Source: JACRLW01 sp046349595 (GTDB lineage Bacteria > Planctomycetota > UBA1135 > UBA2386). From it: 64,000 bases of DNA. A program made the position numbers and the translations under genes. Below the pieces are notes generated by a model, which saw only the letters and a list, made by a program, of their open reading frames with translations, was not told where the DNA came from and did not search any database. Location of the stretch: NCBI GenBank assembly GCA_046349595.1, contig JAXMCA010000001.1:248001-312000 (forward strand). Direction: 5' to 3'. Position 1 is the stretch's first letter. The number at the start of each line of letters is the position of its first letter. Shown here one piece after another: positions 33,372 to 44,629 of the stretch.

Positions 33372-35993
33372 TCACTCGCCGATCACCATGCGCAGGCCGT
33401 TCGAGAACACCATGCCGAGCGTGTTGATCGCCGGGTCGACGATCGCGCACTGCGAGTAGAAGCGCGCGGCGACGAGTGCCGGGTCGGCCGGGATCGCGAA
33501 GAAGGTCGAGAACTGACCCGAGGCACCCGTGAACAGCACCTGCGAGATCTCGGAGCTGGTGAGCAGCGAGCAGCCGGTTGCGCCGATGCCGTCGAGGAGC
33601 AGTGGCAGAGGCGTGCCGCCGAAGCTCGTCTCGGAGAAGCCGTAGAACAGGATGCCCGGCGAGCCGGGTCTTGCCTGCGACAGGTTGAACTGGACCTGGC
33701 GCCCGATGAGGGGGATGCCATTGCCGGCGAGGCTCGGAGCTGCGGTCTGCAGCGCGCAGATCGCGTGCATCGCTGCGGTCGTGACCGCGGTCGAGCGAGT
33801 CCACGTGCCGGTGCCGAACGCGCCGCGCTCATAGGCGCCGGCGACGGAGCCGCCGACGATCTGTGCCGTCAGCGTGGTCTGCGCGCCGTGATCGACGCCG
33901 ACCCAGAATCGACCGAGCGGGATGTTCACCGGCGCGGCGAAGGTTCCACGGTAGAAACCCGGCGTGGTTCCGATCGTGACCGTGGTGGTCGCGAGCGGCG
34001 TGGTCACCGGTTCGATCCCGGTCACTCCGTAGATCGCTGCGTTGACGGTGACCGGCGATCCCGTGTTCGACGCCGAGAACACCTCGAAGCCCTGGATGGT
34101 CAGCGGCGTCGTGGTGGTCAGGTCGTAGGCGACCTCGCTCGGACGGGTCACACCCGCGAGCGTGCCGCCGCCGGCATTGACGGCTGCGCACTGGCTCGGG
34201 ATCGGGCCGCTGCCGACGCAGCCGGCGCCGTAGCTCTCGAACCGTCCGCCGACCGGGCTCTCCATCCACGCGAAGGCGAAGGGTTGCGAGGTTCCGCCGG
34301 AGATCGACACGAGGCGCGTGCGGATCGTGTAGTTGCCGGTCGTCGAGGTGGTGAAGCGCACCATCTCGTACAGGTTCCGGGTCGTGGTCGACGACGCGAT
34401 CACCACGCCGTTGGGGTCGAGCACGTCGAGGTCGAGGTTGGACCACTGCGACGAGCCGACCGCCAGGCGATGCCAGGCGATCGCCACCGCATAGCCGTGG
34501 TCGGCCTGTGCCGGCAGCGTGAAGGTGTGCGTGGCGTTCGCGGTGGTGAGGGCGGAGCCGCCGAAGTGATTCGCGGCCGCGAGGTTGTAGGCGCGCAGGT
34601 CGTGCGACATGCCCATCCCGAACGCATTGCGATCGAGGCCGGCATTCGCCGAGGCGATGTCGATCGACGACGCCAGGAGCACCGCCTTGGTCTGCAGCGC
34701 GGTGAGCACCGGGAAGGTTCCGCGCAGCAGCGTCGCCGCGCCGCACACCTGAGGCGAGGCCATCGACGTTCCCGACGCGGTGAAGTCGCCGGCCTCGTTG
34801 TTGCGCGCGGCCATCACCGTGTTGACGCCACAGCCCGAGATGTCGGGGTAGTAGCGCTGCAGATCGCTGTTGACGGGACCACGCGTGGAGAAGCTCGCGA
34901 CCGCATGGCTGTTGGTCTCGATCGCGGCGACGGCCAGTCCATTGGCTGCGCTCTGGCTCCCCGACGTCGAGCTCGCCGTCGGTCCGTTGTTGCCCGCGGC
35001 GACGCAGATCATGATGTCGGCGTTGAGCGCGGCGGAGTCGAGCGCCTGCTGTGCCGTCTCACGCGGATTGGGTGAACCACCGTAGGAGAGGTTCGCCGCC
35101 ACGATGTTGTAGGTCGCCCGGTCGGCGGCCATCGATTGCCATGCCGAGGCCATCGTCGACGAGCTGCTCGCGCCGCCCGAAACCTGATTGGCGATCGCGT
35201 AGCCGGCGATGCCGGCGAGGGGGGCGTGGCCGTCGTCGGCACCACCGGTTCCCCAGTTGGCGCCCGCGACGATGCTCGCGACTCCCGTTCCGTGGCCGTT
35301 GGTGTCATCGGCCGACATCGCGCCGATCTGGCGATTGATCCGCAGGCGGCTCCCGCCGATGCCGCCGCCGCTGAGGTTGTTCGGATCGCCGTTCACGTAG
35401 TAGACGCGATGCGGACGACCGGTGCCGTTCATGTCCGAGTCCTGCCCGGTGTCCATGATGCCCGCGGTTGCACCGAGTCCCTTGAGACCGAGAGCCTGCA
35501 CGGCATCGGCGTTGTGGTTCAGTGCGTTGGTCGACACCCTGATCGCGAGATCCCAGGGCATGTCGGGTTGGACGAAGTCGACGCCCGGAAGCGCGCGCAA
35601 GGCATCGAGGTGGTCCGGCGCGATCTCGACGGCGGCCGCGTTGACGATCCACCACTGTTCGGTGACCTTGCCCCCGAAGCCCTCGACCGCGCGCACGAAC
35701 TCGCGCTGGTCTTCCTTCACCCGTCGTTCGAGGTCCGCGACGATCGCCGCGACCTCCGCATCCGGGCGACGCTGCGCGATCGCGGTGCGGAACGCGTCGA
35801 GGTCGAAGCTCCGCGAGCGGAAGTCGACGATCCAGCGCTCCGTGCCCGGAGCCTTGCCGGGCAGACCGTGTGCCGGTGAACCGTCGAGGACGGGGGCGAG
35901 CGTCGCGGGGGAGATGCGAACGGGATCCTGTGCAAGAGCGAGCGACGCCAGTGCACAGGCGAGGCCGAGGCCTCGCAGTCGGAGTTGCGCCAT
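33372..35993 (-). CDS. secreted subtilisin-like serine peptidase (S8) with C-terminal beta domains
   Basis: 873 residues. Signal peptide: LGLACALASLALAQ. A propeptide-like region of about 130 residues precedes the S8 domain. Catalytic triad: Asp about 181 (GIMDTGQD), His about 234 (NGHGTGVASIVAG) and Ser about 410 (ASGTSMASPQVCGAA), with the oxyanion region CVAAGNNGP. Further beta-rich domains follow, and the last ~90 residues (TPLPLLLDGIG...FYSQCAIVDPAINTLGMVFSNG) resemble the C-terminus of the LVIVD proteins at 18.8-21.7 kb. It should degrade extracellular protein. A TAACGT -10-like element is seen upstream at about 36050. Confidence 0.92.
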   Translation of the reverse strand: MAQLRLRGLGLACALASLALAQDPVRISPATLAPVLDGSPAHGLPGKAPGTERWIVDFRSRSFDLDAFRTAIAQRRPDAEVAAIVADLERRVKEDQREFVRAVEGFGGKVTEQWWIVNAAAVEIAPDHLDALRALPGVDFVQPDMPWDLAIRVSTNALNHNADAVQALGLKGLGATAGIMDTGQDSDMNGTGRPHRVYYVNGDPNNLSGGGIGGSRLRINRQIGAMSADDTNGHGTGVASIVAGANWGTGGADDGHAPLAGIAGYAIANQVSGGASSSSTMASAWQSMAADRATYNIVAANLSYGGSPNPRETAQQALDSAALNADIMICVAAGNNGPTASSTSGSQSAANGLAVAAIETNSHAVASFSTRGPVNSDLQRYYPDISGCGVNTVMAARNNEAGDFTASGTSMASPQVCGAATLLRGTFPVLTALQTKAVLLASSIDIASANAGLDRNAFGMGMSHDLRAYNLAAANHFGGSALTTANATHTFTLPAQADHGYAVAIAWHRLAVGSSQWSNLDLDVLDPNGVVIASSTTTRNLYEMVRFTTSTTGNYTIRTRLVSISGGTSQPFAFAWMESPVGGRFESYGAGCVGSGPIPSQCAAVNAGGGTLAGVTRPSEVAYDLTTTTPLTIQGFEVFSASNTGSPVTVNAAIYGVTGIEPVTTPLATTTVTIGTTPGFYRGTFAAPVNIPLGRFWVGVDHGAQTTLTAQIVGGSVAGAYERGAFGTGTWTRSTAVTTAAMHAICALQTAAPSLAGNGIPLIGRQVQFNLSQARPGSPGILFYGFSETSFGGTPLPLLLDGIGATGCSLLTSSEISQVLFTGASGQFSTFFAIPADPALVAARFYSQCAIVDPAINTLGMVFSNGLRMVIGE

Positions 35994-36059
35994 GGGATGG
36001 GAGTGCGGCCGGGAAACAGGACAGGGTGCGAGGCGGGCGAAAGGACGTTAGACGGCCGG

Positions 36060-36178
36060 AACCCGGCCGCAAGTCTCCCTCCGGTCCGCCGGTCCCGCTT
36101 CGCGTCGTCCAAGCGGCGCGCGATCCATCCGGCCTCCCGAATCGTCACGTCGCGCGACGACCTCATCGGCCCACGGGA
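36060..36178. repeat. dispersed ~110-bp element, diverged copy (R1)
   Basis: Lies between the subtilase start and the CPBP gene end. The best-matching part, 36130-36178, reads GGCCTCCCGAATCGTC...CGGCC, as in R2 (46.1 kb) and, reverse-complemented, R3 (53.5 kb). It contains the perfect palindrome CGTCGCGCGACG. The left half aligns only loosely, so membership is less sure than for R2 and R3. No gene is supported in 35994-36224. Confidence 0.45.
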
Positions 36179-36224
36179 GGAGGTCACGCAATCCCGCTGT
36201 CGCGGGGCGGTCGAGACGTTGCGA

Positions 36225-36992
36225 TCAAGCGGAAGTCAGCATGGCCGCCGTGTTGAGCACAGCATGCGCAACCATGCAGGGCCAGACCGAACCGCCGTGC
36301 AGGCGAAGCCAGCCCAGGAACAATCCGACGAGGAAGCGGTGCGGCAGCTCGAGCAGCAACCCGCCGTTCTGCATGTGCAGCAGCGCGAACACCGCGGCGG
36401 TGACCACGACCGTCTGCGGCCTTCCCGCGATCCGCCGCACGGCCTGCCAGAGTGCCCCACGACAGAGGGCCTCTTCGAGCAACGGCGCGAGCAGGATCGC
36501 GCCGTACCACAGCAGACGTGGTGCCGATTCCCCGGGATCGTGCGCTTCCTGGTTGGAGAGGCGACCGAGGAACCACACCCAACCGGCGGAGACGGCGAAA
36601 CCGACACCGCCGAGGATCGGAGCCGCGAACCACGCCGTGGCCCGCGCGCGGGTCGCGAAGGCGGCCGCGAAGGAGCCCCGTCCGAGGCAGGACAGGATGG
36701 CGACGATGCCGAGCACCTCGGCGGTGGACGCGATGACGACGGCGCGCGTGACCGACGGCGACTGGGAGTCTTCGACTTGGATCGCTCCGAGGATCCCGAG
36801 CACGGTCGGCACCACGAACGCGATGCAGATGGCCAGTGCCGCGCGAACCGACTGACCACGTTCGCCGCGCGATCGCGCGGCGACGCGCTCGTGGAGAGCC
36901 TCGGCGTGGCGCCGCGTGATCTTCCCGCATCGCGTGCAGAACCGATCGTCCGCCGCGAGTTCGGCCCGGCATCCAGCGCAATGGATGGTCAT
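36225..36992 (-). CDS. CPBP-family intramembrane metalloprotease with zinc ribbon
   Basis: 255 residues. The N-terminal zinc ribbon CAGCRAELAADDRFCTRCGK (two CXXC) is cytoplasmic. About six membrane segments follow, with the CPBP/Abi motifs LLAPLLEEALCRGALW (catalytic Glu pair and Arg), LHMQNGGLLLELPHRFLVG (His) and VAHAVLNTAAML (His/Asn). CPBP proteins (CaaX protease, bacteriocin-processing) cut substrates in the membrane; the target here is unknown. The ATG at 36992 was preferred to 37040 because the latter overlaps the upstream gene; the gap is then 11 bp. It is the second gene of an operon whose upstream region holds an insertion sequence. Confidence 0.8.
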   Translation of the reverse strand: MTIHCAGCRAELAADDRFCTRCGKITRRHAEALHERVAARSRGERGQSVRAALAICIAFVVPTVLGILGAIQVEDSQSPSVTRAVVIASTAEVLGIVAILSCLGRGSFAAAFATRARATAWFAAPILGGVGFAVSAGWVWFLGRLSNQEAHDPGESAPRLLWYGAILLAPLLEEALCRGALWQAVRRIAGRPQTVVVTAAVFALLHMQNGGLLLELPHRFLVGLFLGWLRLHGGSVWPCMVAHAVLNTAAMLTSA

Positions 36993-37003
36993 GTGCGACG
37001 GGA

Positions 37004-38353
37004 TCAGCGCGTGGTGGGGGCGAAACGCGTCATGCGCCAACCCGGGTGCCAGTACTCCCAGCGCGTCTCGAGCAGGCCGCCCGCGATCTCGTAGTCGATC
37101 TCGACCGTCCCGTTCTCACGCACACGTCCGATGTCCGCCGACCGGATCGACGGGCGCTCCTCGATCCAGTCATGGCGCTCGAACAGGGTCCGGAAGCTCT
37201 GCTGCCGTCTCTGCAGACCGGTGTCGAGCAGCTTGATCAGCTCTTCGGTTCCGCGAGCTGCCCAGGCGTCTCGGAACGCCTGATCGGCCTTCGCCGGCAT
37301 GCCCGCCCGGATCTGGGGGAGCTCCACGAAGGTCAGGTACCAGTCGTGCGCGTGGGGATCGAGGACGTAGTGCGCGATGAATCGACCCTCCTCGCTCGCC
37401 GCGGTCGCGGGGAGGTCGTACGCGACCGAGGCCGTCGTGTCGTCGATCCGTCGCTGCGAGAGCGCGGGCCGAGTGGACTTCCAACCACGCCTCTCGATGC
37501 TCTCGGCGAGGCGACCGCGCTGCGCCATGTCGCGGACCGAGTCGAGGAAGCCACCGAGATCCGCCGTCCACAGCCGCTCGAGGTCTTCGGCATGACGGGT
37601 GAGTGAAGGTGGGGCGGTCAGGGTGCGGTACGCGATCACCGCACCGACGCCGACCACGACGATCAACCCGATCAGCTGCAGCGCCCTCATCCAGGTGCGC
37701 CCACGCTGCTCGCGACCGCGCGCCAGGGCGCGACTGGTGACCCCACCCTCGACCTTGGTCCGTCGGCCGACCTTGCGGCGATCGACGCTCAACTCCTCGT
37801 GCTCGCGCATCAATTGCTGGGCACGGCTGGCCTGGACGACTCCAGCCCAGAACGAGGCTGCCAAGCCGATCTGGACGAAGTCCATCGGCCCGGGAACGAC
37901 CCGTGCGATCACAGCGACCGCGACGATGAACGTGGCCCATAGCGACCAGATGCAGGCGAGCACCACCGCCCAAACCAGCGGTTGCCGCTTCACGCGGAGC
38001 GTGCCCGTGATCATCAGCAGCAGTCCGATGGTGGTGCCCACCAGGACGTACGGCTTCGCTTCCAGTCTCTCCCCGTCCGCGAGCGCAGTCCCCGCCAGGA
38101 TCACCGCGAACAACAAGGCACCGACCAGGAAGGTCGCGCGCAGGAAGAGGATCGAATTGCGCGCGCGATTGAACTCCTGACGGATGCGGATCCGTTCGGC
38201 GCGGGACTCCGCATCGGCGGGGTGTTGGGAGTCCTTCGCGAATGGGGCGAGTGACGCACCGCAATGGGCGCAGAAGCGGGCGTGGTCGGGATTGGGGGTC
38301 GTGCAGGCCGGGCAGGGGTTGGTGGTGGGGTCGGGGGCCTCGGGGGGGTGCAT
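37004..38353 (-). CDS. zinc-ribbon membrane protein of unknown function
   Basis: 449 residues, not recognised. The N-terminal zinc ribbon CPACTTPNPDHARFCAHCG is followed by four membrane segments between about 70 and 180, a basic loop, and a fifth segment (LIGLIVVVGVGAVIAYRTL). A soluble C-terminal half of about 200 residues has a Trp-rich end (TRWEYWHPGWRMTRF). It shares the zinc-ribbon-plus-membrane design with the CPBP protease 11 bp downstream, which suggests they act together (inference). The start codon is only 22 bp from the left end of the insertion sequence, so the native promoter is probably displaced. Confidence 0.65.
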   Translation of the reverse strand: MHPPEAPDPTTNPCPACTTPNPDHARFCAHCGASLAPFAKDSQHPADAESRAERIRIRQEFNRARNSILFLRATFLVGALLFAVILAGTALADGERLEAKPYVLVGTTIGLLLMITGTLRVKRQPLVWAVVLACIWSLWATFIVAVAVIARVVPGPMDFVQIGLAASFWAGVVQASRAQQLMREHEELSVDRRKVGRRTKVEGGVTSRALARGREQRGRTWMRALQLIGLIVVVGVGAVIAYRTLTAPPSLTRHAEDLERLWTADLGGFLDSVRDMAQRGRLAESIERRGWKSTRPALSQRRIDDTTASVAYDLPATAASEEGRFIAHYVLDPHAHDWYLTFVELPQIRAGMPAKADQAFRDAWAARGTEELIKLLDTGLQRRQQSFRTLFERHDWIEERPSIRSADIGRVRENGTVEIDYEIAGGLLETRWEYWHPGWRMTRFAPTTR

Positions 38354-38375
38354 GGCGGGGGAAGCATAGATCGTT

Positions 38376-38405
38376 CAGATCCCTGACTCCCTTCCCTGTT
38401 GGTCC
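38376..38405 (+). repeat. IS left terminal inverted repeat
   Basis: Begins CAGATCCCTGACTCCC and pairs with 39532-39561, 29 of 30 positions. It is 22 bp upstream of the start of the zinc-ribbon membrane protein gene. Confidence 0.92.
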
Positions 38406-38473
38406 TCGTGCTCGATCTCTTCGCCCGAGCGTGACTGGTCGAGGATTCCGGACACAGGTGTGCCCTGCACACC

Positions 38474-39526
38474 ATGTTCACTCCTCCGCGCTGTCCCTAC
38501 GACGGTTGTTCACAGCATCGCCATCCTCGACAGGGCTTCTGCACGCGCGCCGGGTCCTACTCCGTGAAGTGCCGTCCTCATCCTGTGCCGCGATTCCACT
38601 GCCGATCTTGCGGTCGAACCTTCTCGCGGCAGACCTTCCGGATGGACTATCGCGACCACAAACCGCATCTGAACGTCGCTCTCTATTCGCTCTGGATCTC
38701 CGGCGTCGGTCTCCGCCAGTCGGCCCGCGAACTGCGCATCACCTTGCGCAATGTGCAGAACAAGTTCGTGAAGATCGGTCGTCATATGCGTGACTTGCAT
38801 CGCAACCTGATGCGACCGATCGAGCGCGAAGCGTCGTTCGCCTTCGACGAAGCGCAGACCTTCGAGGGTTGCCGCGACACCCGTCCGCTGACCGTGCCGT
38901 TCGTGATCGAGCAGAGCAGCTTCTTCCTGGTCGACGCCCGCTGCGGGCCCATTCCGCCCTCCGGTGGCATGAGCGTGCGACGGCGACGGGCGATCGAGAG
39001 GGAGCGTGAAGTGAATGGTCCGCGGCCGAATGCCTCGCGGGCGGTCGTCGGAGCGGCACTCGCTCGCGCGGCGGCGCTCGTGCCGGACCATGCCACGGTG
39101 CATGTCCGTTCCGACTTGAAGAGCACCTACGCCAAGCTGGTTCGCGAGGCGTTCGGCGCCGCCAGGGTCCTTCACCAGCAGGTGTCGTCGCGATTGCCGC
39201 GCAACACGAAGAACCCGCTGCACCGGATCAACCTGATGCTCGCGGTCGCGCGCGATCTGATGAGTCGCCTGCGGCGGCGCAGCTGGCTGATCTCGAAGCG
39301 TGCGGAGCGGCTGGATCTGCACCTCGCGATGTTCGCCTGCTACCGCAACTACCTGCGACCGAGATTCAATGGAGAGAAGGAATCACCCGCGCAGCGACTG
39401 GGTCTGTTGCGGCGTCGTCCGACGAAACACGAGATGCTCGGCTGGCGTCAGGATTGGCCGGCTGAGCGGTGTATCGGACCTCTCGAGACGGCGACGAGAA
39501 TCGAAGTCGAAGCACTCGCGGGTTGA
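38474..39526 (+). CDS. IS transposase with N-terminal zinc ribbon
   Basis: 350 residues, the only gene inside the 38376-39561 element. The N-terminus has paired cysteines (CPYDGC and HCRSCGRTFSRQTF) typical of IS1/IS1595-like transposase zinc ribbons. A helix-turn-helix-like stretch GVGLRQSARELRITLRNVQN follows. The catalytic core then has SFAFDEAQTFEG (first acidic residue), a HVRSDLKSTYAKLVREAFG block and the NPLHRINLMLAVARDL region. These suit a DDE-type nuclease, but I cannot place it in a named IS family by eye. The frame is intact, so the element may be active. Confidence 0.85.
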   Translation: MFTPPRCPYDGCSQHRHPRQGFCTRAGSYSVKCRPHPVPRFHCRSCGRTFSRQTFRMDYRDHKPHLNVALYSLWISGVGLRQSARELRITLRNVQNKFVKIGRHMRDLHRNLMRPIEREASFAFDEAQTFEGCRDTRPLTVPFVIEQSSFFLVDARCGPIPPSGGMSVRRRRAIEREREVNGPRPNASRAVVGAALARAAALVPDHATVHVRSDLKSTYAKLVREAFGAARVLHQQVSSRLPRNTKNPLHRINLMLAVARDLMSRLRRRSWLISKRAERLDLHLAMFACYRNYLRPRFNGEKESPAQRLGLLRRRPTKHEMLGWRQDWPAERCIGPLETATRIEVEALAG

Positions 39527-39531
39527 TCGAT

Positions 39532-39561
39532 GGACCAACAGGGAAGGGAATCAGGGATCTG
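39532..39561 (-). repeat. IS right terminal inverted repeat
   Basis: Reverse complement begins CAGATCCCTGATTCCC; it matches the left end with one difference. Two bases separate it from the stop codon of the downstream minus-strand cytochrome gene. Confidence 0.92.
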
Positions 39562-39563
39562 AG

Positions 39564-40106
39564 TTACCTGGGCGCCACCACCGACCTCGGCGCCGCGTTC
39601 TTCACCGCCGGCAAGGAGTGCAGATACGCCCAGATCGCACGCATGTCCTCCTCCTCCAGGTTCCGCAGCGCCGGCACCGGCATCGGCGGCATCACCATCC
39701 GGTCTTCCTTCCAATGCCGGCCGGTCTTCCAACTCTTCACCAGCGCGTCGGCCGTGAGTTCCGCCATCCCGGTCGCGTCCGGGGTCAGGTTGGGAGCGAT
39801 GCTCACGCCCCAAGGTCCGGCGTAGGCGGTGACGGTCGGACCGATCGTGGCGAGGTTGCCGTTCTGGAGCATCGAGGCTTCCCACTTCGGCAGGGGGGCG
39901 TCGGCGGGGTGTCCGGCGAGGTGCATGCCGGGGAGTTCGGCGCCGTCGGGGCCGTGCGGCGAGTGGCAGTCCGCGCAGCCCATCGCGTTCACCAGGTAGC
40001 GTCCGCGCGCGATCGGGTCGGTGGATGGATGGGTCGCGGGACGCTCGCACGCAGCGAGCACGAGTCCGAGGGCCGGGACGAGCAGGACACGGGGGCTGAA
40101 GTTCAT
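39564..40106 (-). CDS. mono-heme c-type cytochrome lipoprotein
   Basis: A 180-residue exported lipoprotein (lipobox LGLVLAAC) with one heme c site, ARGRYLVNAMGCADCHSPHG (CADCH), and a Met-rich region downstream (RMVMPPMPVPALRNL) that could supply the axial Met. It ends with the helix MRAIWAYLHSLPAV typical of class I cytochromes c. AAGGAAA lies about 7 nt before the ATG at 40106; the in-frame extension to 40190 is Arg-rich and rejected. The stop is 2 bp from the IS right end, so the last few residues could have been altered by the insertion, but the C-terminal helix is complete. Confidence 0.88.
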   Translation of the reverse strand: MNFSPRVLLVPALGLVLAACERPATHPSTDPIARGRYLVNAMGCADCHSPHGPDGAELPGMHLAGHPADAPLPKWEASMLQNGNLATIGPTVTAYAGPWGVSIAPNLTPDATGMAELTADALVKSWKTGRHWKEDRMVMPPMPVPALRNLEEEDMRAIWAYLHSLPAVKNAAPRSVVAPR

Positions 40107-40274
40107 GGGTGTTTCCTTGGCGCCGGGATGCCAGGTCCGGGGTGGGCGCGTTTGACGACAGACACGTCGTCGTTGCACGTCTGCCCTCACTGATCCGTGC
40201 GTTTTTCCTCCGCCGGGCAGAGCACCCTCGAGCGAAACAAGGGATGCGACCGCGGCGTCGAGCCAGGGGACGTC

Positions 40275-41195
40275 ATGTCACCGTCGGTCCACAAGCCGGG
40301 TCGCGAGATCTGGGTGCGGCTCCTGCTCTACCCGGGGCACACGCTGCCCACCGCGGCAGCGCCGGTCGCAGTCGGGGCGGGTCTGGCGTGGCGGGACGGT
40401 GTCTTCGCCCCCGCCCCGGTGCTCCTCGGTCTGCTCGGCAGCTGGCTGATCCATGTCGGCGGCGTGTTCGCAGACAACCTGGAATTGCTGAGGCGGCACC
40501 CCCAGGTGCGCGAGCATCCCGAGTTGCTCGCGGCCGTCGCCGAGGGCTCCCTGAGCCTTCGGGGACTCTCCGCGGCGACGTTCGCCTGCTTCCTGCTCGC
40601 CCTGTTGCCGGCGCCGTGGCTGGTCGCGCGTGGGGGATGGCCGGTCGTCTGGATCGGCGTCGCGGGGATCGTCGCGAGCCACGGCTATGCGGGGCGGGGC
40701 ATCACCTATGCGAAACGTGGTCTCGCCGACGTCGTGTTCCTCTTGATGTTCGGGGTGGTGGCCGTCGTTGCGACGTGGTGGATCCAGGCGGCGCCGATCG
40801 CGCCTTCCGTCCCCCCGGACGTGTTCCTGCTCGGCACGCCGGTCGGGGCGCTGGTGGTCTGCGTGCTGGTGATCGACGACATCCGCGACCGTGATCACGA
40901 CCGTGCCAAGGGTTGGCGGACGCCGACCGTGCGCTTCGGTCTGCGCTTTGCGCGGACGGAGTTCACCGTGCTGGTGGTCTTCGCCTATCTCGTGCCCGTG
41001 GTGTGCTGGCTCGCCTTCGGCATGTCGGCGTGGGCGCTCTGCAGCTTCGCCACGCTGCCGTTCGCTCTCGCCGTCACGCGTGCGGTGTGGCGCTTCGACA
41101 CCACGGAGGCCCTCCTGCGCATGTCGCCCCGAATGTCGAAGACGGCCTTCGCCTTCGCCTGCCTGTTCGCGATCGGGATCGCGCGCTCGCCGGCC

Positions 41196-41207
<12 letters not shown>
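40275..41207 (+). CDS. UbiA/MenA-like prenyltransferase
   Basis: 310 residues, about nine membrane segments. The second Asp-rich motif is clear: VIDDIRDRDHDRAKGWRTPTVRFG, like the NNxRDxxxD...GKRTLAVRLG motif of 1,4-dihydroxy-2-naphthoate prenyltransferase. The first motif is altered to GGVFADNLELLRR where NDxxDxxxD is usual. The family attaches a prenyl tail to an aromatic ring in quinone synthesis. mqnC and mqnE elsewhere in the window show that menaquinone is made by the futalosine route, so a MenA-like role is possible, but the changed first motif leaves doubt. AGGGGA lies 4 nt before the ATG at 40275. The 3' end overlaps the convergent kinase gene by 12 bp. Confidence 0.65.
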
Positions 41208-44002
<2,795 letters not shown>

Positions 44003-44006
<4 letters not shown>

Positions 44007-44578
44007 GACGGCTCGACCGCGAGTGCCCGCTTCAGCCACGCCTTGCTGAACTGCCAGTCGCGCTCGACGGTCGCCTCGCCGATGCCGAGCGTCTCCGCGA
44101 CCTCGCGGTTGGTGAGCCCGCCGAACCAGCGCAGTTCGACCACCTGCGCGCGGCGCGGCGACTGCTCGGCGAGTCGCTTCAGTGCGGCGTCGAGCGCGAG
44201 GATGTCGACGGCTTCGTGTTCGGGGCTCGCCGGGTCGGAGGTGAGCTCCACACGCTGCGCGCCACCGCCGCGCTTGAGCCGTTTTCGCGCGCGGGCGTGG
44301 TCGACGAGCACGTGGCGCATCGCCAGTGCGGCCGCCGCGAAGAAGTGATTGCGCCCGCGGAAGTCGACCTCGGTCTGGTCGACCAGTTTGATCCACGCCT
44401 CGTGCACCAGTGCGGTGGCCTGGAGCGTCGCGCCGTCGCCCTGGCCGCGCAGCCGCGCGCGTGCGAGACGGCGCAGCTCCTCGTAGACCTGCGGCACGAT
44501 GCGCGAGACCGCTTCCTGGTCGCCGTCGGCGGCCTTCGTCAGCAGTCGCGTCACCGTCGCGCGCAGGTCGTCGGACAT
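44003..44578 (-). CDS. ECF-type RNA polymerase sigma factor
   Basis: 191 residues from the ATG at 44578. Region 2: YEELRRLARARLRGQ and ATALVHEAWIKLVDQ, continuing to FFAAAALAMRHVLVDHARARKR. Region 4: VELRWFGGLTNREVAETLGIGEATVERDWQFSKAWL (helix-turn-helix). It resembles the sigma-70-like family often linked to Ser/Thr kinases in planctomycetes and acidobacteria. There is no anti-sigma factor beside it; instead its stop overlaps the kinase start. GAGGA lies 9 nt before the chosen ATG; an ATG at 44599 is the alternative. Confidence 0.9.
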
Positions 44579-44629
44579 CGGGGGCGGAATCCTCGCCATG
44601 GCTCCGAACCCGCACAAGTCGCGCTCGCG

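Larger units (their letters stand above)
38376..39561 (+). mobile_element. complete insertion sequence, 1186 bp, single transposase
   Basis: Bounded by 30-bp terminal inverted repeats at 38376-38405 and 39532-39561 with a single mismatch (position 11); one more outer base also pairs. It carries one transposase gene in its middle. I see no convincing target-site duplication: left flank ends ATCGTT and right flank begins AGTTAC. The element lies 22 bp from one start codon and 2 bp from the stop of the cytochrome gene on the other side. Intact ends and an intact frame suggest recent activity. Confidence 0.92.

Noticed and set aside
38370..39567. Target-site duplication around the insertion sequence
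   Set aside because: Flanks ATCGTT and AGTTAC share only short GTT-like matches that depend on where the end is placed; no duplication is claimed.
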